Shown here one piece after another: positions 7,712-14,751 of a DNA stretch of 31,686 nt. Made by a program: the position numbers and the translations under genes. Position 1 is the first letter of the stretch; the number at the start of each line of letters is the position of its first letter. A model generated the notes under the pieces. It was not told the origin of the DNA. It worked only from the letters and a program-made list of their open reading frames with translations, and made no database searches. Origin of the DNA: CAZWEZ01 sp964632795 (GTDB taxonomy: Bacteria; Pseudomonadota; Alphaproteobacteria; Rhodospirillales; 2-02-FULL-58-16); the NCBI GenBank assembly GCA_964632795.1, contig CAZWEZ010000043.1:1-31686 (forward strand), written 5' to 3'.

Positions 7712-7921
7712 CTAATCCTCGACCCGCTTGAACAGCTTCTTATCCAGAAGGGCCGAGGCCGACATCAAGATCGCCCTTGACTGTATCATCGTATTTGCAA
7801 GGTGAAAGTGCGGTGGCATGTCCTGTGCCAGTTGCGCTTCCCGCACCACGATCCAGACGGTGCGGGGGTCCTCGACACGGCTGAACTTGTCACCGGGCTT
7901 GATCGTAGTTTCTTGCATCAT
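7712..7921 (-). CDS. Small conserved-looking hypothetical protein
   Basis: 69 residues. The sequence reads as a compact beta-rich domain: IKPGDKFSRVEDPRTVWIV, then MPPHFHLAN, then SRAILMSASALLDKKLFKRV. The 'KPGD.F......VW.V' opening and 'ISVSALLD..LF.RV' close are a pattern I associate with short alphaproteobacterial proteins of unknown function. Two adjacent ATG codons (7921 and 7918) could start it; no Shine-Dalgarno sequence is evident. It lies upstream of the XRE regulator on the same strand with a gap of 103 bases. It has no membrane segment and no cysteines. No function is proposed. Confidence 0.55.
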   Translation of the reverse strand: MMQETTIKPGDKFSRVEDPRTVWIVVREAQLAQDMPPHFHLANTMIQSRAILMSASALLDKKLFKRVED

Positions 7922-8099
7922 TCAGACCGAAAGCATACCACCGACTGAGCGGGCCAAGAGCGAACACCGCCCTGCCGAGCTCTGACGTGGGGGTGTTGGC
8001 GATGGTGTCCGCCAGGTCACGAGGGCACCCATGGGTCCGCATGACGGCCCCAACCTCGTCGCTGTATCTACCGCCTCTCCCCATGGGATGACGGTACAC
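7890..8099 (-). CDS. Possible small protein
   Basis: A 69-residue frame with GTG at 8099 or ATG at 8084, overlapping the start of the next gene by 32 bases. The segment VGAVMRTHGCPRDLADTIAN plus SELGRAVFALGPLSRWYAFG looks protein-like and helical, and third positions before the overlap are mostly G or C. There is no visible ribosome binding site and no known family. It is reported as possible only. The rest of 8100-8198 holds nothing I can support. Confidence 0.3.
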   Translation of the reverse strand: MYRHPMGRGGRYSDEVGAVMRTHGCPRDLADTIANTPTSELGRAVFALGPLSRWYAFGLNDARNYDQAR

Positions 8100-8198
8100 C
8101 GCATCGTCAGAAAGAAGAAGCCCCGTCTCTAGTTGGTCAGCTATGATGTGGATTGCGGACGTAATGGCGGGGTGGGCTGAACCGCCGCTGTGAGGTGG

Positions 8199-8477
8199 TC
8201 AGGGTGTGTTGTCGGGGGGGGAGCCGTCGGAGTGTTTCTGCTTCGCCTTCACGTACATCCCCCAAACGTAGAGACCCAACACCGCGAGGGCTACGAACAG
8301 CAGGAGTTGATAGCGCCACCCGAAATCATCGGCGGCGAACATGACGCCCCCGACAATCGCCGCCGCGATACCCGGCCAAATCAGGAGAGTGCTCGGCGCG
8401 AATATCTCGATGGTGACGAGCAGGGCGGCAACAACCCACCAATGCCAATATTCGATGCTGTTTAGAAACTCGATCAT
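8199..8477 (-). CDS. NfeD-like membrane protein, short form
   Basis: 92 residues with an N-terminal amphipathic helix, then two or three membrane helices (WWVVAALLVTIEIFAPSTLL, WPGIAAAIVGGVMFA, YQLLLFVALAVLGLYVWGMY) and a short basic tail. The EIFAP...WPGIAAA pattern is that of the membrane part of NfeD-family proteins (YbbK type). Those normally carry a C-terminal OB-fold of about 60 residues and sit beside a stomatin/prohibitin gene. Here the OB-fold is missing and no stomatin is nearby. A role in membrane microdomain organisation is the family's usual suggestion, but without the OB-fold the function is unclear. It is transcribed toward the small genes on its left. Confidence 0.75.
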   Translation of the reverse strand: MIEFLNSIEYWHWWVVAALLVTIEIFAPSTLLIWPGIAAAIVGGVMFAADDFGWRYQLLLFVALAVLGLYVWGMYVKAKQKHSDGSPPDNTP

Positions 8478-8602
8478 TAAGCTGAACGCCCACTTTTCCC
8501 GGAAGACACAGCACGTCCTACCACGGCGGCGGCTCGGTGCGCTATCATCATCGCTGTCGAGGTAGAGGGAGAGCGGCGGTTTTCGGGCCGTTCCAACGAG
8601 GT

Positions 8603-9562
8603 ATGACGGCGGACATCGGCGGCGGGAAGACGGAAGCGGCGGCCTTGCCGGGCGGCAACCGGCTGGTGGCGGGGAGCATCGTCGCGCTCGGTTCCTCGAT
8701 CACCTTCGCCCTCAGCGTGGTGCTGGCCGACCTCGTCTACGCCGCGGGCGGCAACATCCACGCCCTCAACCTGACCCGGTTGCTGCTGTTCGTGACCAGC
8801 CTCGCGGTGTGGCTGCGCTTCGAAGGGCGCTCGGTGGCGCTGCCCCGCCGCCGCCTCGTCGCCAGCCTGCTGCTCGGCCTGTTGCTGTGCTTGAACTTGT
8901 ACACGCTGCTCGGGGCGATCATGTTCATCCCCGTCGCCCTGGCGATCCTGGTCCTCTACACCTATCCGATCATGGTCGCCGTCGTCACCTGGGCAAGCGG
9001 ACGCGAGTCGCTGCCGGTATCCCGGATGCTGGCGCTGGGTGTCGCCTTCGCCGGGATCGCCCTGGCCCTGGCCACCCCGGCGGTGGCGCTCGACTGGCTT
9101 GGCGTGGCCCTGGCCGGGGGCGCGGCGGTGGGCCTGGCGTCGCTGCTCCTGGTCAGCGAACGGCTGATGAAGGGCCACGACAGGCGGGTGGTGATGCTCT
9201 ACATGACCGCTGGCGCCTCGGGTCTCATGGCGCTGCTCTCGGCGGGCGTGGTCGACCTCGCGTGGCCGGCGGGAACCCAGGGCTGGCTGGCGCTGGCCGG
9301 GACCAGCGGCTTCTACGTCGTCGCCACCTTCCTGCTGTTCACCGCCGTTGACATGATCGGGCCGCTGAGGATGGCGGCCATCGACAACACCGCGCCGGTG
9401 TGGGCGATGGTGTTCGCGATGTGGCTGATCGGCGAGACCCTGAGCGGCGGCCAGATGCTCGGCATCGCCATGGTGGTGACGGCGCTCGTCTGCTTCCACA
9501 TCGTCCGGGTTCCCAAACAGGCTCTAACCAAGCGTCTTCCTCGGTCACGCCATCGGCGCTAA
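8603..9562 (+). CDS. EamA/DMT-family transporter
   Basis: A 319-residue inner-membrane protein with about ten predicted hydrophobic helices arranged as two five-helix halves, the drug/metabolite transporter plan. Typical EamA features are the first-half segment NLTRLLLFVTSLAVWLRFEG, the AIMFIPVALAILVLYTYPIM helix pair, and the second-half AAIDNTAPVWAMVFAMWLIG with the conserved GE (IGETLSGGQMLG) near the end. Such proteins export amino acids, metabolites or toxic compounds; the substrate is not predictable. ATG 8603 was chosen over upstream in-frame codons because the preceding residues are Arg-rich and unlike a membrane leader. It stands alone; the next gene is 29 bases downstream and may be read from the same message. 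Confidence 0.9.
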   Translation: MTADIGGGKTEAAALPGGNRLVAGSIVALGSSITFALSVVLADLVYAAGGNIHALNLTRLLLFVTSLAVWLRFEGRSVALPRRRLVASLLLGLLLCLNLYTLLGAIMFIPVALAILVLYTYPIMVAVVTWASGRESLPVSRMLALGVAFAGIALALATPAVALDWLGVALAGGAAVGLASLLLVSERLMKGHDRRVVMLYMTAGASGLMALLSAGVVDLAWPAGTQGWLALAGTSGFYVVATFLLFTAVDMIGPLRMAAIDNTAPVWAMVFAMWLIGETLSGGQMLGIAMVVTALVCFHIVRVPKQALTKRLPRSRHRR

Positions 9563-9591
9563 CATGGTTTCCGCATTCGGGGATATGGGAC

Positions 9592-10113
9592 ATGTCCGAT
9601 CAGGAGAACGAGGCGGACCTTGCCGCATCCGGCGGTTCCGGCGTTCTAAGTCAGGGCGGCGACCGGCGCCAGGGCGGCGAGCGGCGGCGGAGCGGCTTCG
9701 CCAGCAAGGTGTTTCAGGCCGATGACGTCCTTCTGCGCGAGGGCGAGCCGGGCGAAGAGGCCTACCTGATCCGACGGGGCAAGGTCGAGGTCAGAAAGGG
9801 GGGCCTGAGCGACAATCCGAAGGTCGTGGCGACCCTGGGCAAGGGCAGTGTCGTCGGCGAGATGTCCCTGATCGACGACCAGCCTCATGTCGCCAGCGTC
9901 GTCGCGGTGGAGGAAACCGAAGTCAACGTCATCGCGAGAGATGAATTCCAACGGCGATTCGACGGAATGGACTCGATCATGAAAGGGGTCCTGACGATCC
10001 TGGTCGAACGGCTGCGCCGGGTTGCCGATGACTCGCGGAAACAGGAAAATGTGAACTGGGCCGCCGCGCGATCATGTCGATCTCGACCAGGGCGTCGCGG
10101 GCCAGGCCGGTGA
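9592..10113 (+). CDS. Cyclic nucleotide-binding (Crp/EPAC-like) domain protein
   Basis: 173 residues. After a polar N-terminus rich in Arg and Gly (GGDRRQGGERRRSG) comes one cNMP-binding beta-barrel at about 38-140: DDVLLREGEPGEEAYLIRRG, KVEVRKG, LGKGSVVGEMSLIDDQPHVA, and a final helix MKGVLTILVERLRRVADDSR. The phosphate-binding cassette is G-E-M-S-L-I-D-D-Q-P-H-V-A where cAMP-binding proteins have GExALxxxxxRxA. The Arg that grips the phosphate is not evident, so real cyclic-nucleotide binding is uncertain. There is no DNA-binding domain. The last 15-20 residues read antisense into the RidA gene, so the true end seems lost. Confidence 0.82.
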   Translation: MSDQENEADLAASGGSGVLSQGGDRRQGGERRRSGFASKVFQADDVLLREGEPGEEAYLIRRGKVEVRKGGLSDNPKVVATLGKGSVVGEMSLIDDQPHVASVVAVEETEVNVIARDEFQRRFDGMDSIMKGVLTILVERLRRVADDSRKQENVNWAAARSCRSRPGRRGPGR

Positions 10114-10450
10114 CGCCGACGCAGGTCCTCGCCGGCAGGCGGTCGGCGGGGAAGTAGGATTCGTAGACGGCGTTCATGACCTCATAATCGCGCTTGAACT
10201 CGTTCAGATACACCCGGCACGACAGCACATTACCGAGCCCCAGCCCCAAGCCCTCGAGAACGATGATCAGGTTGTCCATGACGCGGCGACTCTGGGCCTC
10301 CACCCCTTCGGGCAGGGGCTTGGAATCGTCGTCGGGATCGGTCGGCATCTGGCCGGTCAACTGGATCCAGCCGTCGCACTCCACGGCATGGCTGAACGGC
10401 GCGACGTGGGCCGGGGCGGCGGCAACGTCGTGGAAGATGGGCTCGCTCAT
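9977..10450 (-). CDS. RidA (YjgF/YER057c)-family protein, extended C-terminus
   Basis: 157 residues, of which 1-130 match the compact trimeric RidA fold. Landmarks are HAVECDGWIQLTGQMPTDP, EAQSRRVMDNLIIVLEGLGL, CRVYLNEFKRDYEVMNAVY and RLPARTCVGVTGLARDALVE. The Arg that binds the carboxylate of imines (R108 here) and the nearby Glu (E123) are present, so deamination of 2-aminoacrylate-like imines is plausible. RidA proteins normally stop right after the IDMIA segment. Here the frame runs 27 residues further through antisense of the cyclic-nucleotide-binding gene, overlapping it by 137 bases. ATG 10450 is preceded by GGAGAG. Confidence 0.85.
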   Translation of the reverse strand: MSEPIFHDVAAAPAHVAPFSHAVECDGWIQLTGQMPTDPDDDSKPLPEGVEAQSRRVMDNLIIVLEGLGLGLGNVLSCRVYLNEFKRDYEVMNAVYESYFPADRLPARTCVGVTGLARDALVEIDMIARRPSSHFPVSASHRQPGAAVRPGSSGPLS

Positions 10451-10531
10451 GGGGGGCTCTCCTGTGGTGTCGTCTCCTCGCCGGGCATGTTAGTGTACCC
10501 GCGCGCCGTGTTCCAAGCGGGGTTGTTCGCA

Positions 10532-10801
10532 CTAGTGGATAGAATCTAACATATGGTACCCATACGACGGCTTCCCGAGTTCACCCGGAAAGGCGCTCGA
10601 TGCGCCGTGATGCTGTAGCATCACAAGCATCGGGCAACGCATCCGGTGAGCTCGAGAAGCCGCCCCGCGGGTCCCATTCCCCGGCTTCTCGGGGCGTCGA
10701 ACCCCCTTGACGATGCTTCGGCATCGTCGGCGGGGTTTCTCCTGCCGAGAAGCCGGGGAATGGGATCGTATGGGTACCATATGTTAGATTTTATCCACTA
10801 G
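10532..10801. mobile_element. MITE-like element: 36-bp terminal inverted repeats and two nested hairpins
   Basis: A 270-bp non-coding unit. The terminal inverted repeats are 10532-10567 and 10766-10801 (35 of 36 match); each outer end is CTAG, which could be part of the repeat or a 4-bp target duplication. Between them lie two long hairpins. Hairpin A pairs 10568-10588 with 10643-10662 and has an apex at 10607-10614 / 10617-10624. Hairpin B pairs 10672-10692 with 10745-10765 (21 bp, perfect). Inside B are A/C-rich arms and an apex, 10709-10716 / 10721-10728, closed by a C(TTCG)G loop. Both hairpins share the word CGGCTTC[CT]CG. No transposase frame is present. It lies between the start of RidA and a caspase-like pseudogene. 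Confidence 0.8.
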
Positions 10802-10811
10802 CGGTGACGGA

Positions 10812-11763
10812 ATGTATTGGCTCAGGTATCCGGGGGCTTTGGCGGTGTTGCTGGCGGCGGCCTTGTGGGCCGCCCCGCCGGCCGCCGGCGGGCAACGCAT
10901 CGCCCTGGTCATCGGCAACGGGGTCTACGAGAGGGCCCCGACCCTTCCCAATCCGCCCAACGACGCCCGCCTGATCGCGGCGACGTTGCGCACCCTGGAC
11001 TTCGAGGTGTTGGAGCACCTGGACATCGGCCAGAAGCAGATGAAGATTGTCATCCGGACCTTCGGGCAGCGGCTCGAAGATGAAGGCGACGACGCCGTCG
11101 GCCTGTTCTATTACGCCGGCCACGGCCTGCAGGTGAAGGGCCACAACTACCTGGTGCCGATCGATGCGGAGATCGAGCGCGAAAGCGACCGGACAACAGC
11201 AGACGCCGTGGGAGGCCTCCTCGCTGACCGGCGACTTCTATTTCAAACCGCTGCCGCCGGGGGCCGCCGGTTCCGATGAAACGGCGTTATCGCCGGAAAT
11301 GGTGTTCTAGCAATCGATCCGCCGGAGCGAAAATCCGTCCGACTTCGAGGCCTATCTGGGCAAGTATCCCGACGGCTCGTTCGTCCCGCTGGCCCGCAAC
11401 CGGCTCGCCGCGCTGAGCCCGGAGCCCGCCATCCCGGAGTGGCTGCGGACGGCCGCCGCCACCTACCGGGGCGAGATCACCAACCCGGTGCGCTCCCTGC
11501 CCGACAAGGTCGTGACCACCCTCGATCTGCGCGACGGGGTGCTTGGCGGCTCCTACATCATCTTCGAGCCCGAAGGACAGACCACGGGACGGCTGGAGGG
11601 TTTCCGCGAGACGGGGCGGGGCAAGGGCGTCTTCCGCTGGCGGGACGCTTACGGCGAAGGCACCCTGGAGGTCGAATTCGCCGGCGATCTCGGCTCCTTC
11701 ACCGGCCGTTGGCAACCCGAGGGCCTGCCCGACCAGGGCGGCGCCTGGAACGGACGGCGCTAA
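10812..11763 (+). pseudogene. Caspase-like (peptidase C14, metacaspase type) pseudogene
   Basis: The first part (10812-about 11195) encodes a signal peptide (MYWLRYPGALAVLLAAALWA) and the start of a caspase p20 domain: QRIALVIGNGVYERAP, NDARLIAATLRTLDFEVLEH, and the catalytic-His motif FYYAGHGLQVKGHNYLVPID. After IERESD the match jumps, in another frame, to ATGQQQTPWEASSLTGDFYF, which is the end of the same domain. The roughly 120 residues between, including the catalytic Cys of the DACR motif, are missing. Further on, in the second frame, a TAG at 11308-11310 stands where this family usually has Trp (VF-W-xSIRRSENPSDFEAYL). The C-terminal region continues to TAA at 11761. So it has a deletion, a frameshift and a nonsense change, and cannot make an active protease. 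Confidence 0.85.
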
Positions 11764-11781
11764 TACCAAGGTTCCTATGTA

Positions 11782-12219
11782 TTACAGCAGGTCGGTGGTC
11801 CCCGCCCACAGCAGGGCGTCCTCGCTCTCGCTGGCCTGGTGCAGGAGGTGCCGGAACACATCGCCGATGCTGATGATTCCGAGCAGCGCTCCATGCTCCT
11901 CGACCGGCATGTGCCGGAAATGTTTCTCGGACATGATGTTCATGACTTCGTCGAGGGACGTCTCCGGGGTGCAGGTGGTGACGTTCTTGGTGAAGATATC
12001 CTCGGCCTTCATTTGGGTGACTTGTTCCGGGGCCTCGCCGACGATGCGCACGATGTCGCGTTCGGACAGCAAGCCGAGCATCCTGCCGTTGGGCGTCGAG
12101 ACGACGGTGGCGCCGATCATGTTCTCGTACATCAGTCGGGCGACGGCCGGGAGCGCGGCTTGAGGGGTGATGGCGAGGATGTGGCCTCCCTTTTCCTTCA
12201 GGATGTCTTTGGCTCGCAT
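11782..12219 (-). CDS. CBS-domain pair protein
   Basis: 145 residues made of two CBS repeats. The first (about 1-65) reads MRAKDILKEKGGHILAITPQ ... MIGATVVSTPNGRMLGLLSE RDIVR; the second (about 75-140) reads MKAEDIFTKNVTTCTPETSL ... MSEKHFRHMPVEEHGALLGI ISIGDVFRHLL. Stand-alone CBS pairs bind adenosyl nucleotides and act as energy or redox sensors, often on partner enzymes. Start ATG 12219 was chosen because GGGGAGGAG lies just upstream and the family begins MRAKDIL; the longer open frame upstream is not protein-like. It is convergent with the caspase pseudogene. No partner is identifiable nearby. Confidence 0.9.
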   Translation of the reverse strand: MRAKDILKEKGGHILAITPQAALPAVARLMYENMIGATVVSTPNGRMLGLLSERDIVRIVGEAPEQVTQMKAEDIFTKNVTTCTPETSLDEVMNIMSEKHFRHMPVEEHGALLGIISIGDVFRHLLHQASESEDALLWAGTTDLL

Positions 12220-12331
12220 GGAATGTCTCCTCCCCGATGGGTTCTCCAGGAACGCGGCTATGGAACCGTCTACTGGCCTGAAAGTATACTCGCGATCATC
12301 CCCAGCCGTAAGATGTTTAGGGGGCTTTGCC

Positions 12332-12448
12332 ATGAGTTTCCGGGTCGCGCTGCTTGGGATGCTGGTCCTGGGTCTTCCCTTCGCCACACCGCCTCGCGGC
12401 GGTTCTTTTGGGCGGGACGTTTACGAATTATTGAGAATGTTTCGTTAG
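12332..12448 (+). CDS. Possible short secreted peptide or leader fragment
   Basis: A 38-residue frame: MSFRVALLGMLVLGLPFATP followed by a short polar tail ending RMFR. The opening resembles a signal peptide. It could be a tiny exported peptide, or the leader remnant of a lost gene. No ribosome binding site stands out beyond GGGGG at 12320-12324. Just downstream a 13-bp direct repeat with one mismatch occurs at 12429-12441 and 12458-12470. Support is weak. Confidence 0.25.
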   Translation: MSFRVALLGMLVLGLPFATPPRGGSFGRDVYELLRMFR

Positions 12449-12488
12449 CCTGCAAGGTATTGGGAATGTTGCTTCTGGGGATCGCACC

Positions 12489-12674
12489 ATGCGCTACAAG
12501 GTGATGTACGACGATCTGATCGACAAGTGGGCGGTGGTCGATACCAAGGCCGCCGGCCTGGCGATCGACTTCCACGACATGGAGGAAGACGCCAGGAACG
12601 CCGCCTGGGGCGAGGAGGAGCGCTGGTACAGGCGCTACTCGCCCAACTCCAAGCTGCCGGCGTTGCTGAGCTAG
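12489..12674 (+). CDS. Small hypothetical protein
   Basis: 61 residues: MRYKVMYDDLIDKWAVVDTK, then a short strand-helix (GLAIDFHDMEEDARNAAWGE) and an aromatic end (ERWYRRYSPN). It resembles short proteins of Rhodospirillales beginning MRYKVMYD..MEKWAVVDT, which I recall as uncharacterised. No membrane segment. Its stop TAG overlaps the stop codon of the convergent gene in a CTAG tetramer (12671-12674), leaving no room for a terminator. Function unknown. Confidence 0.62.
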   Translation: MRYKVMYDDLIDKWAVVDTKAAGLAIDFHDMEEDARNAAWGEEERWYRRYSPNSKLPALLS

Positions 12675-13894
12675 ATCGCCCGGTCGAGCGCTTCGATCAG
12701 GCGCTCCACCTCCTCGACACTGTTGTAGTGAACCATCGACGCCCTGACGACGCCGTCGTCGGGGTCGATCCCCAGATCCTCGATCAGCCGGAAGGCGTAG
12801 AAGTTGCCGTTGCGGATGGCCACCCGGGCGTCCTCGAGCAGGGGCGGGATGTCGGCCGAGCGCCGGCCTTCGACGACGAAGGAAAACGTCGGCGCCCGCT
12901 CGGCGGCGGTGCCGGGGCGGCCGATCAGGCGGATCCCGGGCTTGGCGGTAAGGAAATCGAGGAACCGTTCGCCCAGCCTCTGCTCGTGGGCCGCGAACAG
13001 CTCGAACACCCGCTTGGTCCGTTGGCCCAGGGCCAGGTTCGACTCCCCGAAGTGATGGCCGTCCAGGGCCTCGAAGTAGTCGGCGACCCCGGCCATGGCG
13101 GCGCACAGTTCGTGGTTGGGGCCGCCGGGGTTGAGCTTGAGCGGGATCTCGTCCTCGCCGATGAAGAAGTGGTTCTGGGCCTTGGCGGCCAGCAGCTCCT
13201 GGCGCTTGCCGTACAGCAGCCCCAGGTGGGGGCCGTACATCTTGTAGAGGCTGAAGGCGTAGAAATCGACGTCCAGCGCCTTGACGTCGAGCGCCCGGTG
13301 CGGGGCGTAGGCGACCCCGTCGACGCACACCAGGGCGCCCGCCTGGTGGGCCTTGGCGGTGATCGCGGCGACGTCGTTGATGCCCCCGGCGATGTTGGAA
13401 CAGTGGGGGAAGCAGACCAGCCGGGTGTTGTCGTTGAGCAGGTCCTCGAGGTCTTCGACGGCCAGTTCGGCGGTCCCGGGATCGACCCGCCACTCGCGGA
13501 CTGCGACCCCGTCCCCGGCCAGCCGGCGCCAGGGGTCGCTGTTGGCGGCGTGATCGAGGTTGGTGACGATCAGCTCGCCGCCGTCCTCGAACATCGGCAA
13601 CAGGGCCCGGGCCAGGACGTAGATGTTGGCGGTGGTCGAGGGGCCGATGATCACTTCGTCGGTTTCCGCGTTGATCATCTCGGCGATTCGGCGCTGGCCC
13701 TCGGCCATCCGTTCGGCGGCCAGCGCCGAGGGCCGGAACGAGGCCCCGGGCTGGACCTGGGTCTCGGTCATGTAGGCGCACACGCGGTCGATCACGGATT
13801 GGGGCACGAAACTGCCCCCGGCGTTCTCGAAGAACGCCCACTCCCAGACCGGGGCGGGGAACTGGCGGCGCACGAAGTCGATGTCGAGGTCCAT
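12671..13894 (-). CDS. Class V aminotransferase, cysteine desulfurase-like
   Basis: A 407-residue PLP enzyme of fold type I. The Schiff-base Lys is K218 in FYAFSLYKMYGPHLG; the cofactor-stacking His is H115 in TNLDHAANSDPW; the Asp that pairs with the pyridine nitrogen is D192 in VDGVAYAPHRAL, with H199. It belongs to the VC1184-like branch of cysteine-desulfurase-like proteins. Those members lack the long mobile Cys loop of NifS/IscS, and none is visible here, so real desulfurase activity is not assured. Selenocysteine lyase-like or other alpha,beta-elimination chemistry is possible. It is the second gene of a two-gene unit: the SDR gene ends 34 bases upstream on the same strand. Confidence 0.9.
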   Translation of the reverse strand: MDLDIDFVRRQFPAPVWEWAFFENAGGSFVPQSVIDRVCAYMTETQVQPGASFRPSALAAERMAEGQRRIAEMINAETDEVIIGPSTTANIYVLARALLPMFEDGGELIVTNLDHAANSDPWRRLAGDGVAVREWRVDPGTAELAVEDLEDLLNDNTRLVCFPHCSNIAGGINDVAAITAKAHQAGALVCVDGVAYAPHRALDVKALDVDFYAFSLYKMYGPHLGLLYGKRQELLAAKAQNHFFIGEDEIPLKLNPGGPNHELCAAMAGVADYFEALDGHHFGESNLALGQRTKRVFELFAAHEQRLGERFLDFLTAKPGIRLIGRPGTAAERAPTFSFVVEGRRSADIPPLLEDARVAIRNGNFYAFRLIEDLGIDPDDGVVRASMVHYNSVEEVERLIEALDRAI

Positions 13895-13928
13895 GGGCGG
13901 ATCCTTCGGAGCGGAGGGAGGGAGGGAT

Positions 13929-14627
13929 TCAGAACGTCTCGACCCACGGCCGCAACTCGACTTCCCAGGTCCAGGCGCTGCGGTGCTGGCGGTGGATATG
14001 GAGGTAGCTCTCGGCGATGGCGTCAGGGTGCAGCATGTCGTCGGCCGCCTGTTTGCGGGTCAAGGCGCCGGCCGGCTGCTGGATCGAGCCGTCGATCACG
14101 AAGTGGGCGACGTGGATATTCTTGGGGGCCAGTTCGCGGGCCATGCTCTGGGCCAGGCCGCGCAGTCCGAACTTGCCCATCGCGAAGGACGCCGATCGGG
14201 CGTATCCCTTGACGCTGGCCGAGGCGCCGGTGAACAGGATGGTGCCGCTGCCCCGGGCCATCATCCGCCGGGCGGCCGCCTGACCGACCAGGAAGCCGCC
14301 GTAGCAGGTGACCATCAGCGCCCGCTCGACCTCGGCCGGATCGAGTTCGACCAGCGGCCCCCGGGTCCGGGAACTGGGGTTGTAGACCACGATGTCCGGG
14401 TCGCCGAGGTCGGCCTCGAGGCGGTCGAACAGGCGCTCCACGTCATCGGCCCGGCTGGCGTCGCAGGGGTAGTCGCGGGCCCCGGTGTCGCGGACCAGGC
14501 CGTCCAGCTTGGCGGTGTCGCGCGCGGCCAGGGCGACGTCCATGCCCTGGCCGGCGAACAGGCGGGCCAGCGAACCGCTGAGCCCGCTGCCGGCGCCGAC
14601 GATCAGGGCGGTTTCCTTGGTCCTCAT
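13929..14627 (-). CDS. SDR-family oxidoreductase lacking the catalytic Tyr
   Basis: 232 residues with the Rossmann fold of short-chain dehydrogenases. The cofactor loop is ALIVGAGSGLSGSLARLFAG (residues 7-26), the NNAG-equivalent is VYNPSSR, and a Ser-containing strand ILFTGASASVKG follows. Where classical SDRs have YxxxK, this protein has F148-A-M-G-K152. The Lys is kept but the Tyr is Phe. The branch it belongs to (ending GLAQSMARELAPKNIHVAHF VIDG) often lacks the Tyr, so this may be a family trait and not decay. It may bind NAD(P) without normal dehydrogenase chemistry. ATG 14627 follows GGAGG at ideal spacing. The aminotransferase gene comes next. Confidence 0.88.
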   Translation of the reverse strand: MRTKETALIVGAGSGLSGSLARLFAGQGMDVALAARDTAKLDGLVRDTGARDYPCDASRADDVERLFDRLEADLGDPDIVVYNPSSRTRGPLVELDPAEVERALMVTCYGGFLVGQAAARRMMARGSGTILFTGASASVKGYARSASFAMGKFGLRGLAQSMARELAPKNIHVAHFVIDGSIQQPAGALTRKQAADDMLHPDAIAESYLHIHRQHRSAWTWEVELRPWVETF

Positions 14628-14751
14628 GAGGCCTCCGATAAATGGGGAATTCGGGGCACGTCGCCTCCATATAGTTTGCACCAATAATCCATTTCGGCCA
14701 ACCTGCGTTGAATTCGCGGTTTGACGGGGTGAACGTTTGGTCGACCACGAG

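Noticed and set aside
10555..10568. A stretch resembling part of an epitope-tag coding sequence (TACCCATACGA)
   Set aside because: The match is 11 bases, lies in a terminal inverted repeat, and occurs in both arms; chance similarity is the better explanation than vector contamination.
12527..14212. A 561-residue plus-strand frame opposite the aminotransferase and SDR genes
   Set aside because: Shadow frame. The minus-strand genes have PLP and Rossmann motifs, normal starts and a Shine-Dalgarno sequence.
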